A stretch of DNA of 64,000 nucleotides, taken from Brachypodium distachyon (taxonomy: Eukaryota; Streptophyta; Magnoliopsida; Poales; Poaceae). A program made the position numbers and the translations under genes. The notes beneath the pieces are model-generated. The model worked only from the letters and a program-made list of their open reading frames with translations. It had not been told where the DNA came from and searched no databases. The DNA is taken from NCBI RefSeq assembly GCF_000005505.3, contig NC_016134.3, forward strand, positions 44,668,650 through 44,732,649, read 5' to 3'. Positions within the stretch are counted from its first letter, which is position 1, and each line of letters opens with the position of its first letter. Positions 1 to 10,190 of the stretch are shown here, piece after piece.

Positions 1-280
1 TGATGTCTTAAAAAACATTACGACACTGGAAAGATATGTAACAAGACTAAAAGAGAAGGTACACACTATGTAGTGCAAATTCAACATCTTGAACTTGAAC
101 CTCGGCAGTTGTTGGACCAACACGATGCCTTATCAGATCATGACTATTTGACGCACCCTATCTTCCCAAAAATCATGTCTTGTGAGTGTAACAGCATTTT
201 GGAGAATACGGCAAATTCTGAATAATACTTTCGTAATCCCGATTTCGGATTCGGGGGTTTCGTATTCCCGAACGAGCCCA

Positions 281-353
281 TCTGTTTCCCAATCGGGTTC
301 GGAGAGCCAGCCCGTCTCTGTTTCCCAGTAGCCAGTAGGGTTCGGAGAGCCAA
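281..353. repeat. Short imperfect tandem duplication upstream of first gene
   Basis: The words tctgtttccca and gggttcggagagcca each occur twice in the same order (281-309 and 317-352). The duplication lies immediately upstream of the TATA box of the gene at 570-881. Confidence 0.6.
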
Positions 354-373
354 GCCTGCAAAGGGCTAGCCGC

Positions 374-380
374 TATAAAA
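374..380 (+). promoter_or_regulatory. TATA box of the small gene at 570-881
   Basis: TATAAAA lies about 110 bp before the first downstream ATG (484) and about 196 bp before the ATG at 570. Spacing fits a plant TATA box with a leader of about 80 nt to the first ATG. This is inferred from sequence only. Confidence 0.5.
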
Positions 381-569
381 AATAGGCAGGCGGGGGGAGC
401 ACCAGGACCAGGACACAAGGGATCTCGCAGACCAGATCAGATCAGATCCGCCGCCGCCCACGAACCAAAGAGCCCAGAGAGCGATGGCCGACGGCGAGTA
501 CAGTGGCCTCTCTCGCTGCTCATCGGCGAAGACGAAGGCGGCGACGAGGAGCACAGGGAACCGAAGAAG

Positions 570-881
570 ATGAAGATGACGGAGATGACGGCAGAGGAGG
601 AGATGCAGCTGGGGCGTAGAGTGGTCGACGGGAAGACAGAGGTGTGGAAGAGGCTGCCGGCGGAGCGGGTGCAGAAGATCCTCGCCATGAACCCCAGGGT
701 GCCCGTGCTGCCTCCCCCGGAGCGCCTCCATTACTACGACCCGGACATCATCGCGTCCATCAAGATCCGCAAGGTCATGTACGACTGCATCCGCACTACC
801 CAGGACGACATCCGCCGGGACCTCGACACCAAGGGGTACACTGTCGGATGGATCACCGACGACGAGGAAGATGGAAACTAA
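570..881 (+). CDS. Small conserved-looking hypothetical protein (103 aa)
   Basis: I do not recognise this family. The frame from the ATG at 570 encodes 103 residues, charged and acidic at the C-terminus (DDEED), with a P-rich turn (VPVLPPPERLHYYDPD) in the middle. Codon use is GC-rich in third positions, as in the other real genes here. The same frame stays open and protein-like upstream of 570, reading PLSLLIGEDEGGDEEHREPKK. The only upstream ATG (484, MADGEYSG...) is in another frame and stops after 29 codons. Joining MADGEYSG to PLSLLIGEDE would need a one- or two-base shift near 505-512, so either the true start is 570 or the 5' end carries a small frameshift. It has a plausible TATA box at 374. 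Confidence is moderate that it is a gene and low on its exact start. Confidence 0.6.
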   Translation: MKMTEMTAEEEMQLGRRVVDGKTEVWKRLPAERVQKILAMNPRVPVLPPPERLHYYDPDIIASIKIRKVMYDCIRTTQDDIRRDLDTKGYTVGWITDDEEDGN

Positions 882-934
882 GCTAAAGTTGGCAATTTTA
901 CCTATGCTGGATTGCTGTTTTTTTTCTTCCCTGA

Positions 935-1045
935 CTGATGGTAGTGGTCTGGTGGATGTATTAGTAATGGTGGACGCCTTGTTTCTTTTTTTTTTCTAAT
1001 GGTAGTGGCCTGTTGGATGTATTAGTAATGTGGATGCCTTGTTAC
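935..1045. repeat. Imperfect tandem duplication in 3' flank
   Basis: A unit with ggatgtattagtaatg followed by ggacgccttgtt/ggatgccttgtt occurs twice (about 940-982 and 998-1041), separated by a T-rich run. It is probably in the 3' UTR or flank of the 570-881 gene. Confidence 0.6.
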
Positions 1046-2715
1046 CTACCGATTATGTGTTGCACTGAACCAACTGTTCCATTTGTATATATGGTGGTAG
1101 TAGTTTACACCTTGGGTTCGGCTTCTCTGTATGTCCACTAGTTCAATTTTTCCATGACCTGCACCTGAATTAAAGTTGCTAATGAGCCGTAGTTTCTTGA
1201 ATTTTGATTTTTTTTTTCTGTGATCTTAAGCTGCTTAGTTTCATTTGACGTATCCCTCTGATCCAATGCTTGAATTGTGCTGGCAAGTGATAGAGCATGG
1301 CAATTTGACTTGCTTGTGTTGATGGACATGACTACGGTGATTCATGCTGATATGTAGCAATTTTCTGTGTTGATATAGGTTATAGGGGTGGATGACATTG
1401 TTCCAATTTTGTGATTGTGAAGTCTATAGTCTGAAGGTTTTGATCGAACTATATTCGGCATAGTTTTATTCTCTGTTAATTTCTTCAATATTTTAGCCAT
1501 GTTCGGTAGCAATGTCCTTGCTATTGCTTCATATCCTAATGTAAATTTACCTTTGTGCTTTCCTTAGTAATCTAGTTCAGTTCACCGAGTGAAATAATTG
1601 GAAATTTCAGCTAAGATTTAGCATGAATTCTGTTGTGTTGTGTAGAAAGAGCGATGTTGTTTGGGCCATACTTGTCGCATTTGAGGTTGGTTCTGGTTGT
1701 AGAGGCCCAGGAACACATATTTCAGTAGTATCTTGCTCTCTATATTTGGACCATTATGAAAGACAGAACATTTCACTCAGTACTATCTTGCTCTCTATAG
1801 TTGGACCATTATGAAAGACTAGACATTTCACTTTCTTTTACGATCAAGTTACTGTGTGCTTTCTACTGAACTTCTGATTGTTGATATAAAGCAACTGAAC
1901 AAAGGTAATGGGTAGGCAGACCTGTGATCCAGGAAATAGTATAAAATTGATATCTTCCCTACACTTCGACAAATAAGGTTACCGCAAAAGCACCTAGTTC
2001 TTGAACTATCCCATTAAACAAGTAGTGTTGTCTTGATATTGGCTTCGTTATTGCTCCTATTTTTTCATTTTGATGATACAGTGTTTTCTTAACTTCACTA
2101 TGCTGCTGCAAACAAGCATAGCTTCTTACCTTTTGTACTAATCTCATACTGATTTCATTGCGTTGGTGTTCTGTTACTTATTCTATGGACGCATGGGCTT
2201 AATTTTAGTTTCAACAAATCAGCATTAGCAAACTAAATACATTGCTTATTCGGTGAAAATGGATTATTGAGTATATATCGCAACCAGTTGGTCTAGAATT
2301 TCTCAATCTAGGAATAGAAAATTCAGATGAAATGAAATAGTTTTCCTTATGGAGCTGTGATTCTGCTACTTTCTTTTTGGAATTTTTTAGTGCACGTCCC
2401 TATTAGCTGTCTATAATCATGTGTAATAGGTTGAGCAATGTTTTACTGAATGTATACACACAATATGTATTGATCAAGTATCTGGACACCTTGATGTTTG
2501 CATATTGATCATAGATACATTTGTCAGTAAAATTATTATCAGTTTCCATATAAGAATTCCGAAGTAATGTCTAGCTGAACGTTTGTTGAATATCATGTAA
2601 CTCTAACTCTAGTTCTGTATGTGGGAGAATATCATTTAACCCTAGTTCTATATTTGTTTTGAGCGAACATTTCTTTCCCTAGTTCTATATATATTTTTTT
2701 AGGGGGATCCCTAGT
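1046..2715. other. AT-rich intergenic stretch
   Basis: No gene, RNA or recognisable transposon is seen here. Open frames are short and AT-rich with no coding character. It contains the tandem duplication at 1724-1832. Confidence 0.5.
1724..1832. repeat. Near-perfect tandem duplication, about 55-bp unit
   Basis: Two adjacent copies contain cttgctctctata followed by ttggaccattatgaaaga and acatttcact. The two copies differ at only a few positions, so the duplication looks recent. Confidence 0.75.
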
Positions 2716-2815
2716 TCTATATGATCTGTGGCAAGAGCTGCAAGCCGATCGTGGGCCCTAAGATATGGGGCCCAGCCCATTCCGATCCCTCCCCAGCACC
2801 TGGCCCGCTACGGTC

Positions 2816-2825
2816 TATATAAAAA
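2816..2825 (+). promoter_or_regulatory. TATA box of the three-exon gene at 2940
   Basis: TATATAAAAA lies 115 bp before the ATG at 2940. About 50 bp upstream is a GGGCCCAGCCCA element resembling plant site II/TCP motifs. A 15-bp direct repeat (gactgccgctgcgga) occupies the presumed leader (about 2829-2876). Confidence 0.6.
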
Positions 2826-2939
2826 CTCGACTGCCGCTGCGGAGTTTTCTCAAAAAAAACAAAGACTGCCGCTGCGGAGCCCCTCGGAAAAACAACGGTC
2901 GTTACGCTCAAGACCCAACAGAGAAATCCGTAGCGCGCT

Positions 2940-4801
2940 ATGGTGAACCCCGCGAGTCGCCGCGTCCACGGCGGCGCCGATGAGGACGACGGCGGCGGTC
3001 TCCTGCCCAGCGAAGGGCCTCTCCCCGACAATATGGGGGACCTCCACCTCCCCGACCCCAGGGGAAACCTAGTCGTCGCCGACCCAATGCGGGAAATCGA
3101 GTTCCCCCATCCGAAGGGGCAAATCAAAGGCGTCGCCGCCTCCAAGAACGACGGGTGACGCGACATCGGCGCAGCCGGCGTCGACTCCCTCAAGACAGGC
3201 AGCGTCGCCCACTCCAAGAACGACGCCGTCCGTGACATCGGCGCAGGCGACAACGACCCCCTCGTACCAGGCTGCCTCGCCTTCTACCAGACCGGCGGCG
3301 ACCGCGATATCGCCATCGGTGCAGGATTCATCAACCTCTTCAAGCAAGGCGTCGCTCTCCCTGAGCCGAAGGGGGAGATCCTCCTCCCTGATGCAGGCTG
3401 CGTCGCCTCCTTCAGGAACTACGTCGGCGGCGGCCATGACCTCGGCGCACAGCGCGGCGTCGCCTCATCTTCAGGCTGCGCCGACCTCTCCTCCGGTGGC
3501 GTCCCGATCTACAACGACTCTGAACAGAACATTCGCGTTGTCCTCCTCCCCAAGCCCTTGCCAGGCCCTCTCCAGGAAAGGTATAACCCTATTTGTTGAT
3601 GGGATGGGTGTTACTGTGTGGTTCGTTGGGCTTTTTCTGTAGAGGGGTGACGGCGTGATTACCTCCTGAGTTGTGTGATTTTGTTTGGGAGCGGTAGGCA
3701 GGATTGAAGTGTCGATTTTCTAGTCAGAGAATCACGAATCACATATTATACTGCTGCTGTGGTAGTGTATTGGTAGTTGCATGCGTAGTTGATATCTAAA
3801 ATTCTAGAACTATTTTTTCTAGTACCGATTACTCTTTCTTCAGTTTAATTTTATATTTATAGTACTGATTGATCCCAATTTTTTTATTGGTGATTGTTAC
3901 TGTTGCTAGTTATAGTATATTTTCTTGTTTTGGATTGTTACTGTTGCTGATTATAGCCTATTTTTTTGTTTTTTTTCTTAGGCCCTTCAACTTAATATAG
4001 TAGTTTATTCTCAAGCTTTATGTGTTAACTAACTCAGTAATCATGTTTGAATTATTTCTGCTCCTTGTTACTGATTGAATTACTCAGTAATCATGCAGGG
4101 ATTGTTACATTTGGGATTTGTTACACATCTAGTTGTGTTTCCTGCTGGGATTGTTACATTCGGGATTTGTTACACATCTAGTTGTGTTTCATGCTGGTTG
4201 TTACAGTTGAGATTTCTTACTCATCTAGCTGTGTTTCATGTTGGATTATTACAGTTGGGGTTTGTTACTCATCTAGTTGCGTTCTTTGTATAGATCTGAG
4301 GCAGTCCTTGTACAGGAGGTACAGGAGGAAGATCTCCAGTTGCGGGTCCGGGCACAGGAGGATGATGGTGTACATGAGCAGATCCAGGTTGCTGAAGAAG
4401 CAAACCGAATACCTAAGGCCATTCAGGACAAGGTAGATAGCGAGTCGCTATGCTAGGAGTTGCATTTTCTTTATATGTTACTTGCTTTGTTCAGATTGCT
4501 ATACTCTATTGTAAAAATTGCTTTGGTCGTATCTTACATGTTTCTGTACTCGCCTTTCCAGATTCAATGTTATGCAGACCAGCTCATGTTGCTGTATGAA
4601 GAGCAAGAATCTACCCGTGAGGCAGTAGAATATTACCGTGGCATCCATCCTAATGATCGCCGAAGTGTCTCAATAATGATAGAAGATTTGCTTCACCACT
4701 ATGCTTGTATAAGGTCAAAAGCTGCGAGGAAGAGACTTCGAATCATCAGGTTGGGTGGTATTCCTCCCGAGGATCCTGTTGGGTATGATATCTTTCCTTA
4801 G
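2940..4801 (+). CDS. Three-exon hypothetical gene with one in-frame TGA (probable recent pseudogene)
   Basis: Three exons join in one frame: 2940-3580 (donor GTATAA), 4294-4432 (donor GTAGAT) and 4562-4801. All introns are GT-AG, giving 339 residues. The frame is interrupted once, by TGA at 3156-3158. The coding character continues straight through: ASKNDG, stop, RDIGA before it is echoed downstream as HSKNDAVRDIGA, so the stop sits in one copy of an internal repeat, at the codon where the other copy has Val. No in-frame Met follows the stop until exon 3. Exon 2 is rich in E and Q (coiled-coil-like). Exon 3 is basic (SKAARKRLRIIRLGG) and ends with the natural TAG. I do not recognise the family. 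The alternatives are a true nonsense mutation, an unrecognised intron around 3156, or a sequence error. Confidence 0.65.
4098..4290. repeat. Four-copy 47-49-bp minisatellite ending at a splice acceptor
   Basis: Four head-to-tail units (4098-4146, 4147-4195, 4196-4242, 4243-4290) each carry ttgttacacatctagttgtg or a variant. The last unit provides the pyrimidine-rich tract right before the TAG acceptor of exon 2 of the surrounding gene. Confidence 0.85.
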
Positions 4802-5956
4802 GTTAGTTGATATGTGATTGCTATGTGAAAGTTTGGTGTGGTGCGGGTTACAGTAAATGTTGGCTGTTGGTAATGTCTGAACTGATAGAAATACAAGGTC
4901 AGGAATAGGGTTGTTATTGTTTGTATGAAATTTCTAACGGACCAGTGAAGCAAGTTCACATGCTATGATCATTCACATTCGTATTGTTGTTGAAATGTGA
5001 TGTTGAGGGCTAGCATATGAAGCCCTTATGTAGATAGCATATGAAGTCCCCATGTTGACTCGTTGACTATGCTGGTAAACCATGTTATGGCATGCAATAA
5101 ATTTTTCCAGTTATTTATTGCAAAATATTACATGATACACCTTCATTCAGAAGGACCACCAGACGACATTACAGTTTAATTCATATCGGTTATATATAGT
5201 ATTCAGTACAACTTGCACTGACTGACAGAATATGACTAAGTGCATATAGTTCATTCTGTTCTTTCACCTGCATATAGTGCATATCCGTAGACAAACTTGA
5301 TTGAAAAAAAGGGGTTTCCATTGGTAACTGGATGTGTTGAAAATGGAGATCCAAGAAAGACTGAGTGCATATAGTTCTTTCTGTTCTTTCACCCGCACAA
5401 TGGAAATCGAAGGGTACACTTATTTACTGGTACCGTATGGGAGGACCCTACTCTATTCTGAACATGTACAATAAAACTATTCAGAGTTGTAAATTTTAGC
5501 TGATAAATATCAGAATATATATTATGGGAGTATAACATTTAATTAATAATATTTCAGCCAAAAAGAGTGCGATAGCTATGTAAACTATAAAACTGAATTT
5601 TAAAGGTTCTGTTCTATACTGGAAAAATTTATGCCTTTATTATAAGATAGTTTTACCAGTGTAGGACTGTGCTTTACCCTAAGAACTTTATTAATTATGT
5701 GCTTCGGAGGAAAATATCATAGTATGGTGTAGTTAGTTAGTGTTGCAGCTGTGTCACATCTCTAAACAGGGGGAAGTGCCAATATGATCCTTCTTCTGTA
5801 GTTGAATTTTAAGTACAAACCAGAAACTCATTTTTGTGTGTGAGAGAATAACCCCTTTGGTTCTAATCTGATTATCCAGTAGTCCATCTGCCAATCATTT
5901 TGATGAAATTGTAGTTGCACATTTGTTTTGAAATACACTTGGGATTGTAGCCTAGT

Positions 5957-6065
5957 ACTCCCTCCGTCATAATTCTTGTCGAAATGCTACATGTATCTAG
6001 ACGCTTTTTAGGAATAGATACATCCATATTTGGGCAAATTTGAGACAAGATGTTAAATACATGTA
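5957..6065. mobile_element. Stowaway-like MITE fragment inserted in a SINE remnant
   Basis: It begins tactccctccgtcataattc and contains gatacatccatatttg and caaatttgagacaag, as other copies of this family do here (32927, 33901, 51373). The far terminus is missing. It interrupts tagcctagt, the head of a SINE that is complete in the right arm. Confidence 0.6.
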
Positions 6066-6600
6066 ATACTTGGACTGAATAGATAAAAATATACAATTAA
6101 ATAAAAGGACCTTTGTGGGATAAGGAGAAGGATATGAGACATCAAGACTGACCTTATTTTCGAGAACTTGTATCTCTTGTTGCATGATCTGCATCTGATG
6201 CACACTGAAGGAATTTGAACAAAAAATTGGGGAACAGATGTCCTACCTTTGTGGATCGCATCTGGCAAATCCATAGCTCAAGACCTTTCCTAGCTTGTGC
6301 AATTTATATATCGTCATGTCCCCTGTTCCTCCTCCATACATGGACCTTCTTTGCTTCACTTATCACTAGGCTAGTGCAATTCAGTCCTAATGCAAGATAT
6401 GTAACCAGCCATCTAAAAATGGAAGATTACCGTATACCGTGCTGTAGTTGACCTATCTCTTTCCCTTACCAAGAAAATCTCAGGTTCTGCTAGCTGTTAA
6501 GAGTATCAGGTATCTTTGGTATCGTCATGAGTTATTTATTGTAAGAATACAGATAAGTTGTTTGTTTGTTTACTTAATAATCCATCTCTTTCTCCAACAA

Positions 6601-6768
6601 AAAGTGTGTACTGGACTACTGGTTTGCTGCTCTCAGTTGGATCTAAATGTGAGAAACCCTGAGCCCCTTCTGGTGGCTCACTTGAAAAGTGTGTACTGGA
6701 CTACTGGTTTGCTGCTCTCAGTTGGGCCTAGATGTGAAACCCTGAGCCCCTTCTGGTGGCTCACCTGG
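6601..6768. repeat. Recent 85-bp tandem duplication
   Basis: Two adjacent copies begin aaagtgtgtactggactac and run to ctggtggctcacttg/cctgg. The right arm has a single copy at about 28585-28670, so the duplication arose after the arms separated. Confidence 0.85.
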
Positions 6769-8568
6769 ATAGTTCACTAGCTAAATGCATGTGCTTTGCT
6801 AGGAAATTATATTTTTATTTTGCATAAGTTGTTAAATGCTGTTTCATCCTTATGTTCCTAAGTTTTATACTGAATAACAATTATTTTAAAGTATACATCA
6901 ATCCAGTCAATTGTAGTCAAAAGACCGGTGATACATACGTGTACCATGCTGAATGGGTTCAATTACTTTTATTTCATAGCAATATAGGGAATAACCTCAA
7001 TGGAGTGAACAGACAACCACCCTTTCAAGTTGTTACAAATATTACAATGCTTCCAAGCTTTACAAGGTAAATAGGTAGACCTGGCTTTGTAGAGCTCTGT
7101 TTTGCGTTTGACTTCCTACCACCTCACTCCGGTACCTCCCAATCATGTTTCATGTATTTTGTGAACAAAAAGGAAAGCATCTCAGAGTTGAAGTCATACA
7201 CATAAAAAATCAGTATGTGGCATGAATTTTGGAAACACACCCATTAGTTGCCAGTTCATGGAGTTTCCCCTGAGAGGAGAATATAATAACGCTTACTTCA
7301 GCATTGCAAAGCACTGAGAGTTCCCTGGCCTTCTTGAGAAGCCCGACGCTTGCAGAAGGTTACCCTGGGAAATATGCTGTGTTCAGCTGAGGGTGTAAAA
7401 ACAAGTTCCTTCACTTGTTTCAGTTAATCATGTTTCATGGCAACAAAGCTCTGCATGTCTTCATGCTGGGATCTTGAGTTGACCAACGGAACTCTGATCT
7501 GATAAAGGGCATGACCTGTTTGATTTCCAGAACTTGCCACTTGACAGGAATTGAGATGTGGAACAGTAATAATATTGAAATATTTGTGGTGGCTTGCTAG
7601 GAATGAGTGAAAGTGAAACGAAAGAACGTCGTCGAGAAATCCTAGATGTAGGCAACATGTGTAGCATACAGATTGAAATACACGTACTGAATGAGCTACT
7701 GCAGTTTTGGAAGTATTTTAAACCACTGGAGACTTTCTCAGAAAAACTCTTAATTTTTGGAGGCCAAGAATCTGTGTTAGTTTTAAGTGAAAAAACTTTG
7801 TAAAAAATCTGTTTATTTGTTGCCATGGAATGTTTCATGCGGCTTATGGCGTGGAATAAAGTTTCAATGAATCAGATTCAGTTATTCCTTACGAGGATGT
7901 AAAAGCCTAAGGTTTCTTACTGATCTACTATAGGCAGGTCTCTTAGCTAGTATTGGAATATTTTAGGAGCTCTGCTTGGCGACATTTGTTCTCCCTTTTT
8001 AAAGATACGTTGGTTTTACCTACCAAACATAATTTCTATTGGACATTTCTTATTCACCCAGCTGATTTAAGACCTTCTGCGGTGCTTGGAGAAACAACAC
8101 ACATTGATGAGATGCTTCGTTTTTTACCCATGTGTTGTAATGTAATGGATACAGTAAAGTTAGGTTGTTGCCTCTTCATTAGATTTAACCCTGTAAAATT
8201 AAGGGCTAAATTCTTTGTCTAGCTTATTTGCTTGCTGTTGTTGCTATCTGTTCATGTCAAAGATTTAATTGATTGACAAATGCATGGAATCATAACATCT
8301 CATGCAACGTGTCCACAAGATGTTTAATCTGAGAATATGTTCTGATTCATCGCAGGATGTTGACAATGATCTCGCTGCCAGCTGTTAGGCCCTGCTGACC
8401 TGAGATTTGCCTTTGCATTTCTAGGTTTTCTTTTCTCTGGATCATAACATGCTGATTGGAGTTGGAATCTTATTCAGATCTTTTTCTTTGGTATCTCCTA
8501 CATGTATTCGAACTTAATTTGAACCTAGAAACTTGGAACTGGCAGATAAAGATTATTGGCAGTTTGGC

Positions 8569-8656
8569 ACTTCCTCTGTTCCTTCTTACAAGACGTTTTG
8601 CTAAGCCAAATTGACTTTCCAAAACGTCTTATAAAAAGAAACGGAGGGAGGGAGTA
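8569..8656. mobile_element. Stowaway-type MITE, about 88 bp
   Basis: The ends are inverted repeats: cttcctctgttcc...acaagacgttttg on one side and caaaacgtcttata...aacggagggag on the other, next to TA. The matching position in the right arm (about 25600) is an empty site, so it inserted after the duplication. Confidence 0.75.
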
Positions 8657-8790
8657 TTTTACAGCTATATACGGAGCGGGTTTTGAATTTGCCCGTGCTT
8701 GGAACTCCAGCAAAATGTCTGGATTTTGCGGCGAAGAATGATCTGGGGTTCTAGCAGTACCGGTGCACACCTACTTTTATCAGTACCAAG

Positions 8791-10190
8791 TTAAAGCATC
8801 CAGTGAAGCTACTGCATCTACTACGACGACTTATCATTTTTACAGGTTTTTTACCCATGTGTTGCAGATGCATCGATCAGTTATATTGCAGTTTTAACAT
8901 GCAGTAATGTCGATTCTATTGGCCGTGAATTTCAAGAGGAAAAGGGTCATTACTTGAGACATGAGGAAAATACTTCAGTTCTAAGATGTGCATATATTTA
9001 AGTTGCGAGTGAAAAACTTGTTAAAATACCTTTATTCTTCTGGTGTCATGCTCTTGCATATATAATACAGTATCAACGAGATAGCTTTGCAAAGAAACCG
9101 ATCGAGATGGAGACCAGGGACATCAACCCAGGCTGATCGATCCGAGGAGATGGTTGGAGCAGAGAGGTCAAGGAGTAGCGGGGTAGAGTGAGGAGGGGTC
9201 CTTGACTCGCTGTCTGTGAGTACTGTGGCGGGCAGTGACACGCCACTGCGCTGTGCTCGTTGGCCTGCGCGGACGAGCTCGTTTGCTGGGGACTCGTACT
9301 AGTACTGTTTAGATGTCAGTACGTACTCCCGCTGCGCTGGGTGATTTTACGTTATTTACTCCTCCTTATCGGGCAGAATTGGCGTAGTAAAAATGTGCAC
9401 CACAACATGGTCATTGCTCATACACTTCTTCCTCAACTTGACAACTGCCATCTCAGCCCGTGCTCATCAACACAACTGCTGGCAGTGGCACCCCAGGAAT
9501 GTCACCCTGGTATCGCCGGCGCACACTTTGATACTGAACAATTCTGCTGGTTAGTAACTAATGCCCTAGGCTGAATAGTTGATACATTTATCCTACTGGT
9601 GCGAAAGCTAGTATGACCTCCCAATAGATAGGCAGAATGCAATCATAAATCAAAATGTCCAGATAAGGAAGAACAATCAGAAGTTATGTCTATTTGGCAA
9701 AGACTTCAATGATTGAAAATAAAAACTAATCAGCATAGATGCATCTCCATAACCTTTGATCGACAAAAAATATATACCTGGAGCCTTGCTATTCTACAGC
9801 AATTGATTTACCTTGTATCTTACCAGAATTAAGGTTCTGAAATATATTCAAGGACAGAAGGAAATAATCCGTCAGTCTTTGATCAGACAAAACTAAACTT
9901 TTGAAGTATAAGGACAGAAAAACATGTACACAAAACACAGACCTCCAGTTAGATTCATTTCTTTAATGGAATCAGCATAAGAAATGAAGACATGAAAAGA
10001 GCAGAAAGACTCTGCAGATGGATACCCCGTATAAGAATTGCAATGGAGAGAAATCAGGGACTTCATCTCTGAGTGTTGATCAGTAGCAAAGAATCATAAG
10101 TACATTAATTAGTACATTCTGTGTGGAAAACCTATTGCAGTACACTGTTGGTTTCTACTTCTCCCTCTGCTATTTTCACAACTGAAGCCA
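8791..10190. other. Intergenic stretch, 3' of the PPR gene
   Basis: No gene is seen here. The part nearest 10190 is the 3' flank of the minus-strand PPR gene. The open frames present have no protein-like composition. Confidence 0.5.

Larger units (their letters stand above)
5288..7372 (-). pseudogene. Decayed copy of the OsMADS33/AGL12-like MADS-box gene
   Basis: This is the left-arm copy of the gene at 28117-30464. Remnants of six exons are found in order. The MADS-box piece (about 7230-7366) has lost its first third: sequence matching about 27040, more than 1 kb upstream of the start codon in the other copy, joins directly to the GGTAACCTTCTGC region. It also has a 5-bp deletion after the codons for KR. 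The exon 2 piece (about 7060-7133) lost its AG acceptor and 8 bp. The exon 3 piece has a 1-bp insertion and the exon 4 piece (about 6255-6353) a 1-bp loss. Exon 5 (6153-6194) is intact ([14 protein letters not shown]). The last exon piece has its acceptor changed from CAG to CGG. It cannot make a MADS protein. Confidence 0.9.
4890..8790. repeat. Left arm of a large inverted duplication
   Basis: Read in reverse complement, this segment matches about 25440-30846 from end to end. Anchors are atacaaggtcagg (4890) against cctgaccttgtat (30846), the MADS-box piece near 7300 against 28180-28290, and accggtgcacacctact near 8760 against 25457. The arm is shorter (3.9 against 5.4 kb) because it lost about 1.1 kb across the promoter and start of the MADS gene and part of the last intron. 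It gained MITEs and a tandem duplication. It begins about 90 bp after the stop codon of the gene at 2940-4801. Confidence 0.9.

Noticed and set aside
2717..3253. 178-residue open frame on the minus strand opposite exon 1 of the three-exon gene
   Set aside because: Low-complexity P/S/R-rich translation caused by the GC-rich coding exon on the other strand. The plus-strand frame joins through good splice sites.
4098..4290. CRISPR-like array
   Set aside because: Repeats are directly adjacent without unique spacers, inside a plant intron. It is a minisatellite.
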